64,000 nt of DNA from the NCBI GenBank assembly GCA_030685065.1, contig JAUXQH010000072.1, positions 62,001 through 126,000 of the forward strand, read 5' to 3'. The translations under genes and the position numbers were made by a program. The stretch's first letter is position 1; the number at the start of each line of letters is the position of its first letter. Below the pieces are notes generated by a model. That model made no database searches. It had not been told where the DNA came from and saw only the letters and a list, made by a program, of their open reading frames with translations. Origin of the DNA: Pseudomonadota bacterium. Its GTDB lineage: Bacteria > Myxococcota_A > UBA796 > SXON01. Below, piece after piece: positions 53,952-62,142 of the stretch.

Positions 53952-56045
53952 CTAGTCCTTGGCCTGCATGGCGACGACCGGCGGCACGCGCGCGGCGAGC
54001 ACCGAGGGGTACAGCGTGGAGAGCGCGCTGATCGCGAGGATGCTGCCCATCCCGAAGGCGATGTTGCTCGCGGTGAACACGGGGTAGAGCCGCGGCCCCG
54101 CGAAGAGCAGCACCAGGGCGTCCGCCACCGCGGGAACGCCGACGTGGTTGAGCCAGGTGATGAACAGGGCGCCGGTTCCGGCGCCGAGGCCGCCCGCGAT
54201 GGCGCCGAGCAGCATGGTCTCCACCAGGAACAAGAGGATGACGAACGGGCGCTGCGCCCCGATCGCGCGCATGGTCCCGATCTCGGTGGTGCGCTCCATC
54301 GTCGCCATCACCATCGTGTTGTTGATGATGACCAGGGCGACGAGGAAGATGATGAAGATGGCGGTGTAGAGCACCACCTGGAGCACCATCACGAGCTGCC
54401 CGACGATCCCGGACGCGGTCTGCCAGTCGACCGCCTGCACGGACAGGCCCTTCTGCCGGGCGCTCGCCTCGATCTTCTCGATCATGGCGGGAACGTCACC
54501 AGGGTTGTCCAGGATGACCGCGGCGGTCAGCGCGAGGCCGTCCTCCATCTGGGCGGTGGTGTACGTGGTGGAGTCCGGTGTCGCGGCGGTGGCGCCGGCG
54601 CCGAGCGTCACGCCCGCGAACTCGTCGAAGCCCGCGCCCGTGGTCGTGGTCTCCGCCTCGATCGTGCTGCCGCCGCCGAAGAGGGCGTCCTCCGCGTTGT
54701 CGCGGGTGACCGCCTTGACGCCCGACGCCGCCTTGATGTCGGCGAGCTCGTTGAGCTGGTCGTCCGTCATCTTCCCGTAGAGCGACCGGAAGGTGAGCAT
54801 GTCGACGAGGTTGTTGGCGCCGGCGAGATCGGAGGTCTCCAGGCCGGAGAACTCGAAGGTGCCGTACACCTTGACGTTCACCGCGCGGATGTAGCCGCTC
54901 TTCGTGAACGACCGGAGGGTCACCTGCTCGCCCACCGGCACCTCGTAGAGGCGTACCCGGGGAGCGATCTCCTGGTAGAACCAGGTGTAGCGGTCGGTGA
55001 AGTTCGTGTCGTCCATCTTGAGGAAGGACTGGAGCAGCACCGCGAGATCCGGCTCGGTCGAGCCGAGCTTGGTCCGCAGCCGATCGCCGACGACGCGGGC
55101 GTCGTTCGGGGAGAGCTGGAACTGGATCCGTTGGTACTGGGTGGCGGTGCGGGCGACCAGCTCGGAGGTGACCGCGTCGGTCGCGATGGTCTTGCCCTGG
55201 TCGAGTGCCTTCTTGACCTTGTCGAGCTCGCGCGCGACGAAGTTCTTGGCCTGCTTCTCGTAGAACGCCTTCGAGAGCAGGATTCCCCGCTGCCCGGGGG
55301 GCACCAGCTCGCCATCCACGAGGCGGAAGCGGTCGAAGCTCTGGGGAAACGTGTCGAGGTTGGTGCCGATCGTGCGGAGGTAGAGCATCCGGCCGTCGGC
55401 CGCGATGGGCGCCACCTTGTTGTCCAACCAGTCGAGCGTGCCCGAGGGATCGGCCGCGAGCTCGTCGGCGAAGCCGGGGGCGAGCACGCGATCGAGGGAG
55501 TCGAGGTTGGCCTGCACCTTCTCGGGCTCGGAGGTGGAGGCGGCGGCCATCGCCACGTCCTTGCGCATCCGCCCGGCGATCTGTACGAGCTGCAACAGGC
55601 GCATGCCCGTGCCGTCCGCGTCGCCGGTTTGCGTAGCCACGCGGAGGTCACCGAGGACGCGGTCGATCTCGGTGCCGCCGAACACGGTCGCCGTCGCGAT
55701 GCCCATCGGCGTCACCGACTTGACGCCCTCGATCTCGAGGAGCGCCTCGCGCAGCGGCTTGTACTCGTCGATCTCGCCGATGTCCGGCGTGCTCATCCCC
55801 ATCCCCCCGAAGAGCGCGAGGGGATCCTCAGCCTCGGAGGAGTACACCTGGATGTTGCCCGACAGGCTCGACGTGATGCTCTTCTCCATCGAGCCCCGGA
55901 TGCTGTCGAGCATCGCGGTGCCGCTCACGACGAGGAAGGTGCCGAAGAACATGATGAGCCCGACCACGCCGGACTTGACGCGGTGAACCACGAGGTTGCG
56001 GAGCGCCATCCGCATCAGGACGCCGAGCGCGGCCAGCCCGTTCAT
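53952..56045 (-). CDS. FtsX/MacB-type ABC transporter permease, large periplasmic domain
   Basis: 697 residues. One N-terminal helix (KSGVVGLIMFFGTFLVVSGT, about 23-42), a periplasmic domain of about 480 residues, then three helices from about 540 to 680. The FtsX signature TTEIGTMRAIGAQRPFVILL is near 575. The periplasmic domain is about twice the usual LolC/E length. The gene start overlaps the ATPase stop (ATGA). Together with the second permease it should form a heterodimer for lipoprotein or lipid extraction from the inner membrane; the cargo is unknown. Confidence 0.92.
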   Translation of the reverse strand: MNGLAALGVLMRMALRNLVVHRVKSGVVGLIMFFGTFLVVSGTAMLDSIRGSMEKSITSSLSGNIQVYSSEAEDPLALFGGMGMSTPDIGEIDEYKPLREALLEIEGVKSVTPMGIATATVFGGTEIDRVLGDLRVATQTGDADGTGMRLLQLVQIAGRMRKDVAMAAASTSEPEKVQANLDSLDRVLAPGFADELAADPSGTLDWLDNKVAPIAADGRMLYLRTIGTNLDTFPQSFDRFRLVDGELVPPGQRGILLSKAFYEKQAKNFVARELDKVKKALDQGKTIATDAVTSELVARTATQYQRIQFQLSPNDARVVGDRLRTKLGSTEPDLAVLLQSFLKMDDTNFTDRYTWFYQEIAPRVRLYEVPVGEQVTLRSFTKSGYIRAVNVKVYGTFEFSGLETSDLAGANNLVDMLTFRSLYGKMTDDQLNELADIKAASGVKAVTRDNAEDALFGGGSTIEAETTTTGAGFDEFAGVTLGAGATAATPDSTTYTTAQMEDGLALTAAVILDNPGDVPAMIEKIEASARQKGLSVQAVDWQTASGIVGQLVMVLQVVLYTAIFIIFLVALVIINNTMVMATMERTTEIGTMRAIGAQRPFVILLFLVETMLLGAIAGGLGAGTGALFITWLNHVGVPAVADALVLLFAGPRLYPVFTASNIAFGMGSILAISALSTLYPSVLAARVPPVVAMQAKD

Positions 56046-56791
56046 GCGTGCACGCCGCCGGTGCTCTCGCCGCCGCTGCCCGAGGCCCCGGGCACGCGCG
56101 ACTCGGACAGGCCGGCGGCGTCGAGCATCCCGTCGAGGATGCGCACGACGCGGTCGGCCCGGGCCATCACCTTTTCGTCGTGAGTCGAGAAGATGAAGGT
56201 GGTGTGGTCGGTGTGGTTGATGTCGCGCATCAGCTCGATGATCTGGGTGCCGGTCACCGAGTCGAGGTTGGCCGTCGGCTCGTCCGCCAGCACGATGGCG
56301 GGCCGGGTGACCAGCGCCCGTGCGATCGCGACGCGCTGACGTTGGCCGCCGGAGAGCTCGTTCGGCCGCTGCGCCGCGAACTGGCGCAGGCCCACCTTGT
56401 CGACCACGTCATCCACGCGGGCGGCGCGCTCGGCCTTCGTCAGCCCGCCCTGCAAGAGCAGCGGGAACTCGACGTTCTGCTTGATGTCGAGCACGTTGAT
56501 TAGGTTGAAGCTCTGAAAGATGAACCCGATGCTGTTCAGCCGCAGGGCGGTGAGCTGCTTGTCGGTGAGCTTGCCGGTCGACTTGCCATCCACCAGCACC
56601 TCGCCGGCGGTCGCGACGTCGATGCACCCGATGAGGTTCAGCAGCGTGGTCTTGCCGCTCCCGGAGGGCCCGGCGATGACGGTGAACTCGCCCTTGTCGA
56701 TGGTCAGGTTGACCTTGCGCAGGGCGTGTACCGTGACCTTCCCGAGCGGGTAGTCCTTCACGACATCCAGCAGACGAACGATCCCGCTCAT
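56042..56791 (-). CDS. LolD/MacB-type ABC transporter ATP-binding protein
   Basis: 249 residues. Walker A is GPSGSGKTTLLNLIG, the LolD/MacB-family helix reads TALRLNSIGFIFQSFNL, the signature is LSGGQRQRVAIARAL and Walker B is IVLADEPTANLDS. The C-terminus has an extra 20-residue Gly/Ser-rich tail. It overlaps the marR stop by four bases (ATGA) and supplies energy to the two permeases. Confidence 0.94.
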   Translation of the reverse strand: MSGIVRLLDVVKDYPLGKVTVHALRKVNLTIDKGEFTVIAGPSGSGKTTLLNLIGCIDVATAGEVLVDGKSTGKLTDKQLTALRLNSIGFIFQSFNLINVLDIKQNVEFPLLLQGGLTKAERAARVDDVVDKVGLRQFAAQRPNELSGGQRQRVAIARALVTRPAIVLADEPTANLDSVTGTQIIELMRDINHTDHTTFIFSTHDEKVMARADRVVRILDGMLDAAGLSESRVPGASGSGGESTGGVHA

Positions 56792-57255
56792 GACGAGCCT
56801 CCGGACTTCAATTGGGTGATCACTTCTTCAAATGCGTCCGCCAGGCGGTCCCGCACGTCGGGATCGACCTTGGCGAACGCCACCTGGAATTCGATTGCGC
56901 GCTGCTCCGCCATCGCGTCGAGCATCTCGATGGCGGCGGGCGTGACCTCGAGCTGGCGCTGGCGACGATCGTCGGCGTTTTCCCGACGCGTGACCCACCC
57001 CTTCTCGACCAGGCGGTCCACCAGGTGGCTCGTGGCGCTGGCCGACAGGCGCAGGTCGTCCATCAGGCGCAACGTGGAGAGCGGACCTTCGTAGCGGAGC
57101 ACCTGCAACGCCACCATCTGCGGCAGGGTGAGCTGATGGGTGTTCATCATCTCGAGCGTGCCCGCGCCCGCGGCCTTGTTGATCAGGCCCATCAGCTGAT
57201 GGACCATGCCGCCCAGGCGGGCGATGGCGTGATCGTGGGTAGGCGGCGAAGACAT
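56788..57255 (-). CDS. MarR-family transcriptional regulator
   Basis: 155 residues from ATG at 57255, the start that leaves the palindromic operator outside the gene. A winged helix-turn-helix (about 45-110) reads LTLPQMVALQVLRYEGPLS, then LMDDLRLSASATSHLVDRL and the wing GWVTRRENADDRRQRQLEVT, where the DRR is the MarR wing signature. It is first in the operon marR-ATPase-permease-permease-lolA-barrel. The operator 11 bases upstream implies autoregulation and ligand control of the whole export system. Confidence 0.94.
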   Translation of the reverse strand: MSSPPTHDHAIARLGGMVHQLMGLINKAAGAGTLEMMNTHQLTLPQMVALQVLRYEGPLSTLRLMDDLRLSASATSHLVDRLVEKGWVTRRENADDRRQRQLEVTPAAIEMLDAMAEQRAIEFQVAFAKVDPDVRDRLADAFEEVITQLKSGGSS

Positions 57256-57265
57256 GGCACCTGGG

Positions 57266-57287
57266 ACTATTCGAAGGGTCGAATAGT
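57266..57287. promoter_or_regulatory. Likely MarR operator (perfect palindrome)
   Basis: ACTATTCGA-AGGG-TCGAATAGT is a perfect 9+4+9 palindrome, 11 bases before the marR ATG. Its size, spacing and AT-rich core fit a MarR dimer site. It covers possible -10 elements (TATTCG, AATAGT) on the minus strand, so binding should block transcription of marR and the export genes behind it. Confidence 0.78.
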
Positions 57288-57370
57288 TCGAAGCGTGCAA
57301 CTATCTCGACCGCGAACCCAGGCAAGGGAGAACGGTGTGAAGTAGTGTGAAGCCTGCGCGGGAGCGAGGC

Positions 57371-58480
57371 CTACCGCACGTCCGCCTCGGCGTATACTCC
57401 ACCTTCGACACCGGCTCCCGTGCTCCGGAGTGTCTCGTCGAAGAAGACGGTGCTGTAGTGCCGGATGATCGGGGCGGAGGTCTCCAGGGGGAGGAAGCTC
57501 GTCTCCTCGCACGCCTCGGGCGCGGGCGTGAAGCCGGGGCACCCGTCGGTCGCGAGCTGGAGCAGGAGCCCGTAGACGGTGTCGTTCAGGTCTTCCCGGC
57601 CCGAGAGCCAGACCTCGGCGCTCCCGGCGAGGTCGAGCTGGCACAGGTCGGAGAACGCCAGGTGTCCGGCCCCGAGCACGCGCACCAGGGCGCCGTCCTG
57701 GAGGGCTTCGCTCGCTACGATCGAGTCCGCGTCGAGGGCGAACGTGTCGCACGTGCCGCCGAGGAGCAGGGTCGGCACGTTGCGTTCGGGCGCGCCGTAG
57801 CCCGCCATGGGGAGGAGCGCGGAGAACCGCGCGTTCGCGTCCCCGACGCCGATGGTGGTGCCCGCGCCAGCCGAATGCCCGGAGAGGCCGAGCTGCGCCG
57901 TGTCGAGCGCGCCGGCGAAGAAGCCCTCTTTCGCGGCGGCGTCGACCCACGCGACGGCGGCCTCTACGTCGTCCGTCGCGGGGTCCGCGCCCCCGAACGC
58001 GGAGAGGTCACACCCCTCGAGCGGCGGCGAGAAAAGGCAGGGCAGGATGTCGCCCATCATGCGGCCTGGATGGTCGGCGGCGACGACGACGTAGCCGCGC
58101 GACGCGAGGTGCACGGTGTAGTCGAGGGACTGGAGGCGCATACCGCCGAACCCGTGGGAGAACAGGACCACCGGGTAGGGGGCCTCCGGCACCCGCAGGG
58201 GCGCATCCCGGACCGCGCCGCTGTCGAACGTCGGAAACGACACGTCTCCCACGGCGTCGAGGAACACCGCCGGCAGGAACACGTCGAAGTCCGGCGACTC
58301 GGTGTCCCCCTGCGTGCTGTCACTCGCGGGGTACCACACCTCGAGCGTGACATCGTCGGTGACGATGGTGGTGACGCCCACGGGGGCCCCGGTCTCGGCG
58401 GGATCGGCCGGCAGGATCAGCGGCTCGGGGGTCGGGGCGTCGGGAGCGGGTTCGGAGCAGGCGAGCAGGAGGGTCAGCAT
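57371..58480 (-). CDS. Secreted alpha/beta-hydrolase lipoprotein (PAF-acetylhydrolase/dienelactone-hydrolase-like)
   Basis: 369 residues. GATAAG lies 7 bases before the ATG, suggesting a leaderless message. MLTLLLACSEPAP is a short lipobox signal (Cys8). The domain begins TLEVWYPASD; PVVLFSHGFGGMR is the oxyanion strand, SGHSAGAGTT carries the nucleophile Ser (GxSxG, about 199), and HLAFSDL the likely catalytic His region. This arrangement, with a lid-like insert CLFSPPLEGCDLSAFGG, matches platelet-activating-factor-acetylhydrolase-type lipases. It would cleave an ester at the cell surface. Confidence 0.85.
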   Translation of the reverse strand: MLTLLLACSEPAPDAPTPEPLILPADPAETGAPVGVTTIVTDDVTLEVWYPASDSTQGDTESPDFDVFLPAVFLDAVGDVSFPTFDSGAVRDAPLRVPEAPYPVVLFSHGFGGMRLQSLDYTVHLASRGYVVVAADHPGRMMGDILPCLFSPPLEGCDLSAFGGADPATDDVEAAVAWVDAAAKEGFFAGALDTAQLGLSGHSAGAGTTIGVGDANARFSALLPMAGYGAPERNVPTLLLGGTCDTFALDADSIVASEALQDGALVRVLGAGHLAFSDLCQLDLAGSAEVWLSGREDLNDTVYGLLLQLATDGCPGFTPAPEACEETSFLPLETSAPIIRHYSTVFFDETLRSTGAGVEGGVYAEADVR

Positions 58481-58498
58481 GCGCCCCCTTATCCGAGC

Positions 58499-59974
58499 TC
58501 AATCGGGACGGGTGGCCGTCGTGACCGTCGGCGCGGGAAGGTACCCGTCCGCCACCACGCGCGGGTCCAGGCGCGGGCCGAGCTCCAGGCGCGTGTCGAA
58601 CGCCCAGTCGCCGCGACGGGCCCACGTGCCGCTGTGGCGGCCCATCAGCAGGTCGTCGATCAGCGTCGCGAGGTACGCGGTGGGGTACCCGTGGTAGCGC
58701 GTGAGCAGCGGGAGGTCGCCGCCGTTGGGCCGGGCTTCGTGGGCCAGGTGAAGGAGCCCTGGTGTCAGCGCCACGAGAGAGCCTCCATGGACGCGGCGCG
58801 CGGGATCGCTGGCGTGGACCACCGACAGGACCGGGACCCCGTCGGCGCGCAGGGGTCCGACCCGACCGGACCACACGCCGTCGGCCCCCTCGCCGTCCGC
58901 ACCGCCCATGGCGGCCAGGGGCACGGCGTAGTCGAGCCCGTCCGAGTCGCCGTAGCGCGCCAGGTATTCGCGCACGACCGCGGCGCCCTGGCCGTAGCCG
59001 ACCGCCAGGGTCCGCAGGGAGCCCTCGAGCCCGCCAGCCCGCACGAGCAGGTGGTGCAGGTTCTCCACGCCGTCCGCGGGCCGGGCGTCGCGGGCGATGA
59101 TGTTCTCGACCGTGTTCGCGTAGGGGACGACGAGGGCGAAGACGCTGCTGCCGCGCGCGCGGAGCACGCCGGCGACGGCGAGCCCGTATTGGCGGGCCTC
59201 GTCGAGCTCGCGATCCGCGCGGAAGGTCTTCGGCTTCGCGAAGATGCCGCGCAGCACGGCGCCGCCGGCGCTTCCCGTCGCGAGGTCCGGCGCGAACGTG
59301 GGCGGCACCTCGAACACCACCGTCGCCCCCGGCGTGGCCCCCGCGAGGTCGAGGTAGCCGCCGACGAGCGCGATCTGCTCGCTCCGATTGCCCGGCAGCG
59401 CGTCCTCCACGCCCATCTTCGTGACGAGCGCGCGGTCGATGCCGGCCTCCGCCAGCCGCCCTGCCAGCGCGTCGCGATACAGCGCGTGCAGGGTCCCGCC
59501 GTCGATCGCGTCCTGGCGTGCCCAGGCGCCGGCGTTCAGCGGGACGCCGAGGGCGCTGGTCCACTGGGCCGCGCCAGCCGGGGCCTGGGTGTCGCCCGCG
59601 AGCATGGTGGGTCCGGGCTCGATGTGCGGCCGTCGGACCACCTCGCCGCCGCCCTCGGCCGGGCTCAGCCGAACCGCCGTGGGGGTCACCCGCACGCTGC
59701 TCGGGCCTTCCCACCGCACGATCCGTCCGTTTTGCGCCGCGGTCACGACCGCTCCCACGGGGAGGGTCAGCTGGGCGCCGGGCTCCAGGGCCTCGCCGGC
59801 GTCGAGGGAGGTGCCGTCGTTCCGGACGACACGCCCCTCCACCGCCAGGGCCCAGGCCAGGGGCGCGCGATCCGCGGCCGCGGCCCTGCCGATGAGCGGG
59901 AGCCCCGGCACGGCGAGGCCGGAGAGGGGCAGGGCGAGCACCAGCAGGGCGACGAGCTTCACGGTGGCGGACAT
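58499..59974 (-). CDS. Exported protein with FecR-like domain and pseudo-lipase-like region
   Basis: 491 residues. GGAG lies two to three bases before the ATG, in a TGATG-type overlap with the upstream gene. The signal peptide is MSATVKLVALLVLALPLSGL. Residues about 40-105 look like a FecR-type beta domain (VEGRVVRNDGTSLDAGEALE). The C-terminal half has features of an alpha/beta hydrolase, for example TLAVGYGQGAAVVREYLARY, but the expected Ser of GHSMG is Gly (GYGQG). It is therefore probably not an active lipase. Assignment is weak. It is downstream of a TIGR03790-type lipoprotein and likely co-transcribed. Confidence 0.6.
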   Translation of the reverse strand: MSATVKLVALLVLALPLSGLAVPGLPLIGRAAAADRAPLAWALAVEGRVVRNDGTSLDAGEALEPGAQLTLPVGAVVTAAQNGRIVRWEGPSSVRVTPTAVRLSPAEGGGEVVRRPHIEPGPTMLAGDTQAPAGAAQWTSALGVPLNAGAWARQDAIDGGTLHALYRDALAGRLAEAGIDRALVTKMGVEDALPGNRSEQIALVGGYLDLAGATPGATVVFEVPPTFAPDLATGSAGGAVLRGIFAKPKTFRADRELDEARQYGLAVAGVLRARGSSVFALVVPYANTVENIIARDARPADGVENLHHLLVRAGGLEGSLRTLAVGYGQGAAVVREYLARYGDSDGLDYAVPLAAMGGADGEGADGVWSGRVGPLRADGVPVLSVVHASDPARRVHGGSLVALTPGLLHLAHEARPNGGDLPLLTRYHGYPTAYLATLIDDLLMGRHSGTWARRGDWAFDTRLELGPRLDPRVVADGYLPAPTVTTATRPD

Positions 59975-61359
59975 CACTCCGGAGAGGGCCGGTACAGCGG
60001 ATCCCCGACGAACACCATCATCCAGGCCCCGACGATGGTGGATTCGTAAGCCGCTTCGCCAAAGGTGGCGCCCTGGGCCAGGTAGAGGAACAGTTGGTCG
60101 TATTCGGGCATCCCTGTCACGTAGGGCTCGTTCACCGCGCCGAAGGTGGCGGTGATCCCGCGGGCGAGCGCCTCTCCGGACCAGCTCCCGCCCCGCAGAT
60201 CGCACGCCGAGCACGAGTCGAGGTGCCCGCCGATCGCGCCGGGGGCCCAGGTGAACGCGTCATTGTAGTGGTTGTAGGAGTACCAACCCGCGTAGTAGAG
60301 CGCGTCTGGGCAGGTGAGCGGCGCCGGATCCGTGCCGAACTCGGCCTCGTTGCCGTCCCACACCACTTCGTACGCGCCGAGCTCTTCGAAGATCCGCCGC
60401 GTGCCCCACATGTTCCACTCGCCGGCTTCGTAGCTGCCGGGCGTGTCCGTGGTGGGCGGCGTGTCGCCGCGGTTGCCGTCTACGTACACGATGCCCGCGA
60501 GCGCGTCGGCGGCCACGAGCGCCTCGGCCGCCGCGGTCCGATCGACCAGGTCCATGGCGGCCTGGGCGTCCGCGCCGTCGATGCGGGCGACCAGGTAGTA
60601 GGGCTCGGTGAGGTTCTTCCGGATGGCCCCGAACGCCTTGTAGGGGTTGTACTCGCCGGTCTGGCTGTCCCCACGGCGGTACACCCGGTTGTCGAACGGC
60701 TCGGTGAACGCCTTGGCCGCGGCCCCGTAGACCAGGAGGGCGTCGAGGCTCACGGTGACCAGGGTGTCGGTGTAGTAGAGGTCGTGCACGCGATCGGCGA
60801 CCTTGTAGGGCACGCCGTACACGGGGATGACGTAGTGGACGTGCGGCCCGACCGCGTCGATACACGCCTGGACGGTGTCGAGAAACGTGTCGGCCTCGGC
60901 CGCGGCGAGCGTGGTCGAGTCGGCGGCCTGCACCGGGCAGCGCGCGTCGATGCCACGAAAATCCGCGTAGTAGTCCGCTACCGCCTCGGAGCCCTCGATG
61001 CTGGGGTTGTAGAGGACTACGGCCCGTCGGGCGAGGGGCCAGTCCACGATCAGATCGACGGAGGCGGTGATCGGAGAGGATCCCTGGCACCCGGTGCCGG
61101 TGGCCGTGAGCGTCTGGGCCTCGTCGAGGGCGATGTCGGTGGGGAGCGTCCACTCGACCGCGGCGCCGGACGCGGGAGAGACGCTGCCGAGGGAGACGAC
61201 CCAGGTGGCCTCCGAGGACGCGGTGAGGGCCACCGTGGCGCCGGGGACGGCGTCGCCTTCGACGCGGAGATCCCCGAAGACGCAGGGGTCCACGGGGTCG
61301 GGCGTGGCGGAATCGGCCAGATCCGAAGGGGAGGTGCAGGCGAGGAGGAACAGCAGCAT
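59974..61359 (-). CDS. TIGR03790-family lipoprotein
   Basis: 461 residues from ATG at 61359. MLLFLLACTSPSD is a short lipobox signal (Cys8). An Ig-like region (about 30-115) precedes a domain with RRAVVLYNPSIEGSEAVADYY, VHYVIPVYGVPYKVADRVHD, SLDALLVYG and AGWYSYNHYNDAFTWAPGAI, which recall the TIGR03790 conserved family. The end has TFGEAAYESTIVGAWMMVFV and GDPLYRP, a phrase shared with that family. Its function is unknown. It ends in an overlap with the FecR-like gene. Confidence 0.78.
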   Translation of the reverse strand: MLLFLLACTSPSDLADSATPDPVDPCVFGDLRVEGDAVPGATVALTASSEATWVVSLGSVSPASGAAVEWTLPTDIALDEAQTLTATGTGCQGSSPITASVDLIVDWPLARRAVVLYNPSIEGSEAVADYYADFRGIDARCPVQAADSTTLAAAEADTFLDTVQACIDAVGPHVHYVIPVYGVPYKVADRVHDLYYTDTLVTVSLDALLVYGAAAKAFTEPFDNRVYRRGDSQTGEYNPYKAFGAIRKNLTEPYYLVARIDGADAQAAMDLVDRTAAAEALVAADALAGIVYVDGNRGDTPPTTDTPGSYEAGEWNMWGTRRIFEELGAYEVVWDGNEAEFGTDPAPLTCPDALYYAGWYSYNHYNDAFTWAPGAIGGHLDSCSACDLRGGSWSGEALARGITATFGAVNEPYVTGMPEYDQLFLYLAQGATFGEAAYESTIVGAWMMVFVGDPLYRPSPE

Positions 61360-61443
61360 GGCGTGTCCATCATCGCATGACACACCGCGCGGCGCGGAGG
61401 GCCACCGCGCATCGACGCGGCAACCCCCCGGTCCCCCTCGGCG

Positions 61444-62049
61444 TCAGGGCGCCGCCGGCTCCTCGACCGTGAACGTGGTCGTCGCGGTCTCCTTGCCGAG
61501 GGTGAACCGCACGGTCACGTCGTAGGAGCCCGCCACGAGCGGCTCCATCTGGTACGTCGCCTCCTCCTTGGCGTTCGCGTCGACCGTCCATCGCGTCGTC
61601 TTCGGCGCGCACATCGGCCTCACCTCGACGGCGGCGCCGTCGGGGCCCTCGATGGTCCACAAGGAGACCAGGCAGCTCGTGTCGGTCTCCACGGAGACCA
61701 CGCCGTCGGCGCACGTGTTCTGCATGACCCCCGCCAGCATCGGCGTGTCGGTGGTCGTGAAGGTGTCGGCGAGGTCGCCGTCGGCGTTGCGCACCTCGAC
61801 CCGGAACTCCAGGTCCTCGGGCGTACACGTGCTCGCCGCCGTATCGACGGCGGTGTCGGTGTCGGCGGCGGTATCCGTGTCGGTCGCCGTGTCCGTGTCG
61901 GTCGCCGTGTCGGTGTCGGTCCCGCTGTCCGTATCGGCGACGTCCGTGTCGTCCACGGTGGGATCGGTGTCCTTGCTGCCGTTGGTGTCGTCGACAGTGG
62001 GTCGGCAGCCCGCGGCCATCAGGGCCACGAGGATGGTCCAGCTCTTCAT
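61444..62049 (-). CDS. Lipoprotein with Thr/Asp repeat linker, unknown function
   Basis: 201 residues. GGAGG lies six bases before the ATG. MKSWTILVALMAAGCRP is a signal peptide with lipobox (Cys15). Residues about 20-72 are a Thr/Asp-rich linker (TDTDTATDTDTATDTDTAA) built from short DNA repeats. Residues about 75-201 form one beta-rich domain with two cysteines in the first part and a C-terminal Ig-like strand pattern (GSYDVTVRFTLGKETATTTF). It is probably surface exposed, held away from the membrane by the linker. Confidence 0.78.
   Translation of the reverse strand: MKSWTILVALMAAGCRPTVDDTNGSKDTDPTVDDTDVADTDSGTDTDTATDTDTATDTDTAADTDTAVDTAASTCTPEDLEFRVEVRNADGDLADTFTTTDTPMLAGVMQNTCADGVVSVETDTSCLVSLWTIEGPDGAAVEVRPMCAPKTTRWTVDANAKEEATYQMEPLVAGSYDVTVRFTLGKETATTTFTVEEPAAP
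61853..61942 (-). repeat. Tandem repeats encoding a Thr/Asp linker
   Basis: Imperfect 18-base units (two close copies at 61871-61888 and 61889-61906, more diverged ones on both sides) made of 6-base Asp-Thr steps. They keep the frame and can change length without harm to the protein. Confidence 0.75.
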
Positions 62050-62142
62050 GTCCAGCCTCCGTTCGCCAGGGAATCTGGCCACGAAGCGCCGCTTCAACGG
62101 TTTGGGCCTGTCACGTTCCTTCAACGGGGCCGGGCGATGCCA

